Shown here: one piece after another, positions 1-10,000 of the stretch | Numbering within the stretch: position 1 is the stretch's first letter | Layout of the letters: every line of letters starts with the position of its first letter | DNA from: Choristoneura fumiferana | Lineage: Eukaryota; Arthropoda; Insecta; Lepidoptera; Tortricidae | Length of the DNA stretch: 64,000 nucleotides | Direction of reading: 5' to 3' | Assembly: GCF_025370935.1 (NCBI RefSeq) | Contig: NC_133474.1 | Span: forward strand, 21,167,560 to 21,231,559 | The notes under the pieces: generated by a model | The model's input: the letters and a program-made list of their open reading frames with translations, nothing else | The model's database searches: none | What the model was told of the DNA's origin: nothing | Position numbers and translations under genes: made by a program

Positions 1-1041
1 AAACTATACAATCGTGGTCCAATTATCATGCAAAGGTCGTGGAGAAATGCGGCAAATTTTAAAAGTACTGAGTTTGTGCTGAGAGGTCTTTAAAAATTAT
101 CCAAAAACACATTGATGGCACCAAATCGCAAAGTAAATAAAACGGTTTTAGGTTAGATTCTACTTGACAGTGACAGCAGTGACAGTTGACTTCGTTTTTT
201 TTTTTACTGTTTCTACTAAGTACTGAGCCCTCAACGGTTCTGCCATTTCAATCTCACAAACGTCATATCGACCACTTAAAAAAATATTTCTAATTAATAA
301 GAGGAAATAAAAATAAAACAGCTGCAGTTCCTCGGTTATTAAGACGTCGACTATCGAAGAAAAATATATTTAGCACCTCTTCAAAAAACTTTACTTAGCT
401 AATTATTTATTTATTATATTTAATAATTAATAAAAGTAAAAAGCATCGATCTGCGTGATCTCGCCAACTATTACCAAAACCCCAGAGGTTTCCAACAGTG
501 GCCAACTTTGTAAAACCTATTATGTAAAACTGTACTTAAGTACCTAAATAAATAAATTAAAAAAAAAAGTTGCCCGCACTCCGTCCACGTGGAATTCGTT
601 TATAGATCTCGCGGGAACTTTTCAATTTTCCAGACAAAACTATCCTATGTTCTTCCCCGGGACAAACTATTTGTATACCGAATTAACTATCTGTAGGTAG
701 GTATACCGATTACATTTGAGTCGGTTCAGCTCTTATTGCGTGATAGAGTAACATACATCTTTACAAACTTCCACATTTATAATATTAAATAGGATATTCC
801 CGAGTCCTAACTTTTTTTAACAAACGTAGTACTTAAGATAGACGTGGTTCACCAGCTTTGTTATAATGGATATTATTTCAAAATTCTTTATTCAATGAAC
901 AACTTTGTGCTTTAAAATACATTGGCCGTTGTTGTTGAATTCTTGTCAATAGAGGTTTTTCCGAACCGGTGGTAGATTTTTTTGATATTCATAAGTGTTT
1001 GTTATAATATGTACTCTAAATTGAATATACCTATTTACATG

Positions 1042-1384
1042 GTAGATTGTACAACAAGAGCATAAAACGAGCCATTTTAACCGAGACGTTCCTATAGTGG
1101 TAGTGGATAGACGCGTCGAGGTGAAAATGAGTTTAATGCTTGGAACTTGCAACAATGGAAACAATTGTTCGCTTGCTAGGTACATTCAGTGACTAAAATT
1201 TTGAATACCTAGAGTAGGTATCAGGAGTGTCCTTCCTATTCCCTCTCTTGCAGTCCAGTTAGGATGACTAAATTTAGCCAAGTGTAATAAGCCCTTTCAA
1301 CCCATTTTCCCTTATTTACACGTGTGGCTATAAGAACGTCTCGGGTAAAATAGCTCGTTTTATGCTCTTCTTGTACAATCTACT
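1042..1384. mobile_element. TIR element (MITE-like, ~343 bp)
   Basis: The two ends are inverted copies of about 50 bp. The left end begins GTAGATTGTACAACAAGA and runs to GAGACGTTC; the right end is its reverse complement with a few changes, ending CTTGTACAATCTAC. There is no coding capacity. A related end occurs at about 43,064 and 51,266, so it is a dispersed family. Superfamily not assigned. Confidence 0.7.
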
Positions 1385-3557
1385 ACAGTGTTTTGTCTCA
1401 TAAATTGAATAACAAAATGGAATAAAGTACTAATATTATGCTTCGGGAAACGGGGCTCATCCAGACCAAGAGGCTTTTAGGCGTTTAGGCAATTAGTCTA
1501 ACGTACTCGGAATTACAATCGTTTTCAGCATTTCTTTCTGTGAAACGGTGTAAGATGAGGGTAGAAAGAGAAATGGAATTAAATAGTAGAAATAATGAAA
1601 TAGAAAGAGATGGTGAATGCTATAGCAGGCGCCCGAGCGAGAGCGCCTCCACCTGTCTCTTTGACTTTACACACTTGTTGTTTATATTATAAAGTACAAA
1701 TTTGTCATTGTCAATAACGATTTGTCAAATTGACTATATGAGTGGGTCAGGTAGTTAGTTAAAAGTGAAACTAATAGGTAATAATTAAGGGTGTTAATGA
1801 AAAACAGGTTCTTATGTTCTGAACACGTCAATTAAATGTTAGAAAACGTCAGTTAATATCAAAACGTCATACAATTTGAATGGATCATCTTTTAATACAA
1901 CAAACTGCTCCGACATGTACCAGGGCCGCATAAAAAACCAAGAGGAAATATATTTATAGACAACTGTCAATTTAATACCGATCAAAGCTGCCGGTTGCAT
2001 TCAAACCATCTGCCTACGCCACAACAAACGCAATCCAACAACGCCCCTAAACCATCACACACAGAATTCAAAATCGATTACCTTGTTGTACACTTAAGTG
2101 GGTAGCTCAAAGATAACGTTCTTTTTTCAAACATTCTTCAAACTACGGGTGGTCAATTACCTCCTCCACCAATCACGTGCGTCGCGGCCGAGATGAAACA
2201 AAGCGGGGGGCGTGGCCTCCATTGTTCCGTACAATGGGAAGACAGTCGCGCCCTTTGTGTTCATTGTTCGCGCTATTGTTGGCCCATTGTGGAGCGTGGG
2301 CGGCGAATCAAGTAATTCTTACAAGGAGGTGTGGCTACGATGTATGTGCTGAAATTTTTGTTCTTACGTGCCGGAATGTGCGTGTTTTGATTGGTGGAGT
2401 TTATTCTTCCAATTTCAAAACTGATAATACATTTCTGATAGGTTGATGTTTTGTCTCTACCAGTTCTGTTTAAATGCAAGTAGCGTCAATTAGGTACAGC
2501 GATTTTGTAGTCCCTTTTGTCAGCTGACCTCCTAGTACAAATTTCGAGTAAAACTACACAAATTATCTATAATTCAAAGAAACAATTCAATAAGTAGGTG
2601 AGTAATTAAATTAAGTAGTTAACTAATTAAGTAACAGCCGTGGTGACCTGACAGTGGTTTAACGTATGCATGGTTTCTCAAGCAGAGGATCGTAGGTAAA
2701 GTTAAACTCTCCCTCACTAGTTAAACCAAAGTTGACTTAAGCCCGTTTTAACTCACCATTCTCTACACACAGCGATAATAGATAAGTAGGTATAGATTAT
2801 CAATACAGTGTCCATTTAAAAAAAAATAAGACTGATCGTTGATCGTTTTTAGGGTAGGCACAGACCTACCGTGCTTTAATAGTACATTGTGTCTTAAGGG
2901 CGTTAAGTGAGGAATTACGAACGAGATTCTATTAGAAGCCTGAAGTAGAAGACAGGGCATTAATGAGTCGATGTTCGGAACTCCAGTACCGCCCGTGCGC
3001 CATGTTTTTCATCACATTTGCGAGTAAAATTGCTCTCGGGCAGCCCTTATGCGTTATACGCAAAATAAAGGCCCTAGGGTTTTATTTAGGGGTTGCAATC
3101 AGCAAGTGTGATGAAAAAAGGCGATCCCAAAGGCAAAAGTGTCAAACACTTAGTTCCGAGTTTTTAGTTTTCCTTTAAGTCCTCGATACCTAAACAATAA
3201 GCACTAAGTCTCAATTCAGTAGCGTGACACTCAAACAATTTGATTAAAAACCTCTGGCAATTGGCTGTCGTCGACACGCTACTGGGACGCTATAATTGGC
3301 TCTCGCGATAATTGGCCGATTCTAGCCAATCAAAGTTTAGTCCCACAATGCCACGGAATAATTGCTGCGATTCAAGCCTTGGACTTGTTTACTCATAGAA
3401 ATATACCCAGCTTTTGATTGCGAGTTCTGCCGAGGATTCGATTACTCCCGCGGGAGCCATGCAGTTTTTCGGGATAAAACTATCCTTTATCTACGTTCTA
3501 TTATGTTAGTTTTTGTGTAAATTTTGTAATATGATTTTTATTGAACATTTCATTTCT

Positions 3558-4125
3558 AACCGACTTCAAAAAAAGAGGAGGATCAATTCGGTTGTATTTT
3601 TTTTGTGTGTGCTACCTCAGAACTTTGTCATTTATGAACCGATTTGAAACTAAATTCGATATAATTAGTAGTAACTCGAGTATTTGCTCTTGAAAATCAT
3701 CATTTGGTGAAGTGGAACTGATGATGAAGACCACAGTTGACCATGGGAGTTACTACTCAGTAACAAGTTTTTCTCGGGTTGAATTTTAAGCAGGAATTTT
3801 AACACGGTTGCTAAGCAATTTATGCTTCCCGTAATGCATATGGTAAAACGGGTGGTGAAGCACCAGGACTCCTCAATAATGATCGTCTCTGCATCGGAAA
3901 AAGCAATCTTTCGTTAAAGGTGACGAGCAGTTGATATTAAACTATTGTATCTTAGATTATTTACAATAAAAGCGTTAAAAAAAATTATAACAAAAAATTA
4001 AACCCAAATATAATAGTGCGTAGGGGAGGTAGATGACTATAGGTCCACTCCTGCTGGCTCGTGCTGAGGCACCGACCGACTTCAGACTGGTAGAAAATTA
4101 TTTTCATGGTTTTTTGTAGTCGGTC
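3558..4125. repeat. Dispersed repeat bounded by CCGACTTC / GTCGG
   Basis: It begins ACCGACTTCAAAAAAAGAGG and ends TTTTGTAGTCGGTC, so its ends are short inverted repeats. Similar GAAGTCGGTT ends occur at about 9,640 and 26,735. This repeat type is common in moth genomes, but its class is unclear and the borders are approximate. Confidence 0.4.
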
Positions 4126-4244
4126 AATTTTTTTGTTATGTCACTATTTATTTGATGAAATTGTTTCTTATTCCTAAATTTGACTTATCACAGATTCAAT
4201 CCGTTTAATCATAATAGAAGAATTAATGTGTAATTAGTCACTAT

Positions 4245-4398
4245 CCCCCTTATTCATAAACGACAATCAAACCTATTTTAGTTAAAATGCGCTAAAATTC
4301 GTTTGTCCTTATCTGTCACTTCGACATTTGTATTTGTTAGAAAGGGACAAAGCATTTGTTAGTTAACATAGGCTTGTTAAGTTTTATGAATAAGGGGG
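4245..4398. mobile_element. 154-bp foldback MITE (CCCCCTTATTCATAAA ends)
   Basis: The element starts CCCCCTTATTCATAAA and ends with the exact reverse complement TTTATGAATAAGGGGG. The inner arms also pair partly. It has no coding capacity and is a typical insect non-autonomous DNA transposon. Confidence 0.8.
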
Positions 4399-5439
4399 TA
4401 AATCTTTACTTGTTTAGTTTATAGATTACAGACATCATGTTTCAGACATTGTATTAGGAAGTTTAGGAACGCATGAAACGAAAGGGTATAAACACAACAA
4501 AGACGAGGTGCTCGCATCTTTAAAATTAAATTGAAACAATTCGAAATATTCACATTTCCAAAACAAACTTTAAATAGAACAAAATAAGGTTGAATTTTAA
4601 AATGAGAAAATTTCGAATTATTTCAGTTTAATTTTAAAGGTGCGAATCATCTCAGTCTAATGAATCTTGCACCAAAAAACACCCAATATCCCACCGGCCG
4701 TAAAACATTCATCTTGCCGACCATAAAGAGCCTATTGACAACAAAACTCGCCTAACAACCCACCGTTGGCCTAATCATGAGGTGTAAGATACACCTGCCC
4801 ATTTATTACGCAACCATTTATAAAAAAAAAGTTAAAAGACCAGGAAGTTATAAAAAATCTAACCCTTAACACTATAAATATGTGAAACGGCCATCTTGAC
4901 TTTATTTATTTTTAAAATTCATTGACAAAATTTTTACGCTGTCTCGACGGCCAGTTCGATTTTGGGCTTTAATAAATTGGTATCAAAACTTTTTGCCGCG
5001 TCATCTACCTACAGTTGCCAGTGATAAAAATAATCTTTGGGAGGTGTCGGAAAAAATATTGGGGCGGAGTGTGAATAGGAATATCGCTAATGGGTCCCGT
5101 ATATACCTAGCTATTCTTTTCATCACCTTTAAATACTATAAGAGAATCAAGTCAACTTTAGCTTTTTTTGGTATTTCAGGTCACAATTCTGAAACTTTCT
5201 TTGTAGATAGGTATGCTTCTACACTGAAAAAAAAATTTGTTTACATCAAACAATATCTTGTTTATTATAATCGTCATCTTGATACCATATGAGCCTGTCA
5301 AGATCTTGACTTCTGTGGCAAAGAGAAATTTGTTAAATTGTCTTAGTTTCGTCTGTCAAATTACTGTACTGGCCTTATAAAGGTTGATTAGTTAGTTTCA
5401 TTCAGATCTTGTGCAGTAAAATTATGAAACTTTATTATA

Positions 5440-6010
5440 TTGACAAAGATTGTTTATAGATTCAACTAATCCCTAAGTTCCATCAACTAAGACAGTGATT
5501 AGTCGAACAATGATATTTAGTCAAACCAACTTTATTTATGTTCAATGTAAATATTAAGCTTCTTTAGATAAAACAATTTACTAATATAATCAACTAAGTT
5601 GCTTACTATGTTGACAAAGATTGTTCATAGATTCAACTAATCCTTAAGTTCCATCAACTAAGACAGTGATTGGTCGAAAAATGATTATTTAGTCAAACCA
5701 GCTTAATTTATGTTCAATGTAAATATTAAGCTTCGTTAGATCAAACAATTTATTAATATAATCAACTAAGTTGCTTATTTGCGTTTAAAAAGCTAAATAC
5801 TGGCCTTAAAAAAGCCACACAGTCGTGACAACCACAACTTGTCCTCTACAACCATGAACCTTCATTGTATTAACAAAATTCGATTCTAGATTTAACTGAT
5901 CCCATGGCCCCATCAACTAAGATAATGGTTAGTTGAACAATGGTAGTTATTTATTTCAGTTGAAATCATACCCAATATGACTACTTAATTTCATGAGATC
6001 AAAAAAATAA
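5440..6010 (+). repeat. 171-bp tandem repeat, two clear units plus a degenerate third
   Basis: Unit 1 (5,440-5,610) and unit 2 (5,611-about 5,782) both start TTGACAAAGATTGTT and are nearly identical, including the shared phrase CATCAACTAAGACAGTGATT. A diverged third copy lies at about 5,868-6,010, separated by about 85 bp. No open frame runs through the units. The 171-bp period is satellite-like, but with so few copies it could be a simple local duplication. Confidence 0.8.
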
Positions 6011-6185
6011 ATACTTCATTTAACTTGAGTGATTATTTGTATCTATTGGATTTCTAGGTTTAGTTAGACAAGGTAACTTGTTGCATTTACCAAGAATTTT
6101 TGTTGATGTGATTATTGACAGATGATAGATTCAGTTGAGATTATTTTTAACATACACATGATTCATCATCATATTTACTAAGTCT

Positions 6186-6836
6186 ATTGGCCAATTTAAG
6201 CATTTACGTAGTTGAGACAAGGATGACATAGACTGGATTAGCAATCGCCATAGTCAGAACGACCGCGAAAATTGATCGATTATTAAATCTAGATGGCGCT
6301 GACATTATAGCCAGAGGCTTTAAAAGCAAAACAATAATACCACAGATGTCTTATAATATTGCAAATGCATTATTATGCAGTAAAAACATCTGTAGTCTTA
6401 TTGTTTTGCTTCGAAAGTCTCGAGCTATAATGTCATCGCCATCTAGATTTAATAATCGAACTAAAATTCCGCGACCGCAGCTATGGCGATTGCTAATCCA
6501 GTCTATATCATCATTGGTGATAGTGAGATATGTAAATACTTTTGTAAAATCTCAATGTATTTTTGTGTACTGTCAAATGCACATAAACTTTACAATAAAA
6601 CTCCATTCTACACGCGTCAAAACGCGTCAAAGCTTGATGTGTACTTAAAACGCATTCACTGCCACCGACGCATATAATGCTTCACAGGCGTTTGAACGCA
6701 CATGTGCATTTGCGGCACCTGAAGAAGGTTCGACTCTGACAGGTGACAACGAATGCGTTAAACTTGGTTGTAATACAAAAAAAGCATTGCAGATTTACAA
6801 AGGCTCAAATACGTAAATTATTTAAATTGGCCAATA
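6186..6836. mobile_element. Nested inverted-repeat element (~650 bp)
   Basis: The outer ends pair: ATTGGCCAATTTAAGCATTT at 6,186 against AAATTGGCCAAT ending at 6,836. A second inverted repeat of about 110 bp per arm lies inside, at roughly 6,219-6,515, starting TGACATAGACTGGATTAGC and mirrored at its right end. It is either one long foldback element or one inside another. The short frames in it are by-products of the palindrome. Confidence 0.65.
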
Positions 6837-6943
6837 TTTAGTATACTATGCGAGAAATCACGGTCAAATTTTATATCTATTGCCTATCAGCTATATTCAA
6901 TGATTATAATGTAATAAAATAAATAATAATTTTTAAATATTGC

Positions 6944-6949
6944 TTTATT
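6944..6949 (-). terminator. Polyadenylation signal of the SAM-domain gene
   Basis: On the minus strand AATAAA lies about 110 nt after the TAG stop at 7,059-7,061, a plausible 3' UTR length. The signal is the canonical hexamer; its use is inferred from position. Confidence 0.5.
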
Positions 6950-7058
6950 GGAATCAAGTCAAAAACAAAAAAAAAACATCAATTTTATAACGTACATCGC
7001 AAAGTTACATATTTTTTTCCGTTACTGAGAATATTAATGTTACATGGGATAGGAGACA

Positions 7059-10000
7059 CTAAATTCTTGTGATATTTAACAACATTTTCTTTACTTCTGT
7101 TTCTGCAACTTCATATGCAAAAAAATGCTCATCAAAAGACAAAGTACTCATTAATATTCCCATAACAATCAAGTCATTTGAATCATACAAGTAGACATTT
7201 TCCACTTTAAAGAACACGGGCAGTGAATTATTAGAAATTGTATCATAAATTAAGATGGTACCTTTAACATAACGTGTAGTACACACAGTGGCCCAAGTAA
7301 CTTGTACAAGGGACTTATTTTGCAATAATTGTAAACGTGACTGTATGAATTGATTATCGGCAGATTCGTCACTAACGACACGAACAACTGGACCGGTCCT
7401 AAGGATCTGAGGCAATTTGCCTTTAAGAAATGTTTCATTTAACTGTAGTTGATGTTTTGTCGTTAAAGTTAGAGTAATATTTTTTCTATTACATGATACA
7501 AGGGTTTTATTCTGATTAGCTATCTACTCTATAAATATATTCTAATTTTATTTAAGTACTTACAATAAAATCTATTATAACTGAAGTAAATAATATCGCG
7601 TACATTTTTTTTTCTTTTTTTTTAGTTGAATTTTTATGTACTTTTGTGTATTTTTTTGAAAACCTTAGAATACTTACCAGAGTGTAACCATGGGGTTTTT
7701 TTAAGGCTGGGTAACAGTTAAAATAGCTTTCTATTGTTTGATATTTTTGTAAGTCGTGCAAGTTGAGAACGCGTTGCTTGGCAGTTTGTTGCCATTTTGT
7801 TTCCACAAGGCCCCATGGTTCGGATGAATTTTGAAGCCATACTAGAATTTCTTCGATATTAGCTTGTGTGTCTTGGGTGTCTTGTGTGTCATTAAGGCTG
7901 TCAGGCAGTGGCCTCGGGCTTCTTGGATATGACGATCCAGGGCTTTCCACCCTGGTCCTCTTTTTTGTGGCCAAGGACCCCAGCTGCTGAAAGCGCCTCC
8001 TTTTGTTCAAAACCTAAAAAAAAAAAGAAACTGAATAAATAAAAACTTACAAAGTTAAGATTACACGTGTGGGTTGTCTGTTTGTGTATGTATCTGTGCG
8101 TGCGTCTTGTGCGATGTATGCGTGTATATGTGGGTGCGGTCATGTGGTGTGAGTCTGTGTGTACTTATACCTGATGTACGAGTTTCCCCGAGCTTGTAAA
8201 ACAACGCCCGTTGCTGTTGTACACGCGGGGATATAGTAGGTAGTGGTTCTTTCCCCCGGAAAGAGTTCGATAATCTGCTTAGCCCACTTAAAATATATTG
8301 GTCCCACTATTGGGGAATTTCTATTATTATTTAATATTTCCTTTGCAATGACGGACGCCAGCAAATTTCTAGTTGTGTCGCCGTCCAAAGAGCCACCTTT
8401 ATATATCAATAAAGAACTTGTCTCCAGTGAATCATTGAGCAATTTTTCCAGTTGCTGAAAAGGAAAATAGAAAATAAGTTTTTGGTAAAAATTTCATTTT
8501 TAATAAGTACAAGCTTGTTCTGCGGACTGTACTTGTATTGCCACCCAAACTAAATTTGCATACCAAATTTCAAGTTGATGCCATTAACCTTTGAAGAGTT
8601 CCGTCCTGCGAAGACTGAACTACCAGATTATTGTATTGTCAAGCAATTTACATAAGTATACCAAATTTCAAGTCAATCCAATTACTGAAAGTTCGTCGGA
8701 TTTAACTTGCAAGATTTGATTATAAACAGACAGACAACGGACAGGTGAAACTAAATAAAAGCTAGTAAATATTGTACCTAATTGGTGCATTTAAATTGGA
8801 AGAACAATCAATATTACGCCCTGCGCAAATCTGAAATTATTCTGTGTGATAAGTTTATAGAAAGATTACAGGAAATAAAAGCTTGTAAAAACGATTTCTA
8901 AATAGCATCTTTTTTAGAAATTAATAAAAATTACATTACTCAAGAGATGGCTTGTTTATACTACAAAATAAAATAAATACAGTTCTTCAAATTTTTAAGA
9001 AATGTATGGTTAGTAACACAAATATACATGACACTGACACGGAACCCTCGGTCCGCGAGTCCGACTCACTCTTGCCCGGTTTTTGGTGAGTTACCAGAAA
9101 AAAGCAAAATTTAACTATTTAATTTTAAATTATAATAATGATTGATTACAAATTACAATTTTCTTGAATAAGTTTTTGGTAAAAATTAAATTTTTAATAC
9201 AAGCTTTTTTTGCTGACTGTACATTGTCACCCAAACTACATTTGCATACCAAGTTTCAAGTCGATGTCATTAACCGTTGAAGAGTTCAGTCCTGTGGAGA
9301 CGATCCTGGCTGAACTACCAGATTATTGTATTGTCACGCAATTTACATAAGTATACCAAATTTCAAGTCAATCTAACCACTGGAAGTCGGTCGATTTAAC
9401 TTGCAAGATTTGATTATGATTACCATCAGACAGACAGACAACGGGACAGGTAAAACTTTATAAATAAAAGCTTGTAATAATAAATAAAAATAAGTAAGAA
9501 GGGTACTTAAGTAGGTAAATTATCAGGTAGGTAGTAATTATTATGTATGTATGTATATTATATTAGTATAGTTCATTATGTATGTAATTGTATGTTTCTA
9601 TTTACATTTATGTATGTGTATAAACCTCCTCCTTTTTTGAAGTCGGTTAAACTCTTTATTGTACAAAATAAGTAAACAAGCACAATTGTCAACATTGAGA
9701 TACCTATATACAAAGGCGAACTTATCCCTTTAAGGGATCTCTACCAGTCAACCTTTGAGTGGATGAGAGGAGCATTGGGGACAGACAAAAAATGAGTTTA
9801 AAAATTAAAATAGATAGTGGAAGCTATATACAATGCTTTAAACAATATAATATATTATTTATAGCACTGTATTGTAAGGTTGTGTTAAAGTGGTGTATTA
9901 AATAACAATATAATCATCATCATCCGAGCCTATATACGTCCTCTACTGGGCACAAATCTCCTATCAGCTACTCGGGCCTTGGGGCTTGGGCCATAGATCC

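Larger units (their letters stand above)
1..4244. other. Intergenic stretch, no gene seen
   Basis: AT-rich DNA with no open frame showing coding character: short frames are interrupted, have no recognisable domain and do not join through plausible splice sites. It contains the TIR element at 1,042-1,384 and a CCGACTTC-bounded repeat near 3,558-4,125. The remainder shows nothing I can name. Confidence 0.6.

Noticed and set aside
2177..2446. Frame with a hydrophobic, signal-peptide-like start
   Set aside because: Only 89 codons, with no domain and no neighbouring exon; the apparent hydrophobic segment is not enough to support a gene.
4993..5292. 99-codon open frame on the plus strand
   Set aside because: No recognisable domain, no splice-linked neighbour, in AT-rich repeat-bearing DNA; length is within chance expectation.
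5440..6010. CRISPR-like array
   Set aside because: Units are 171 bp, directly adjacent and without spacers, in a eukaryotic genome.
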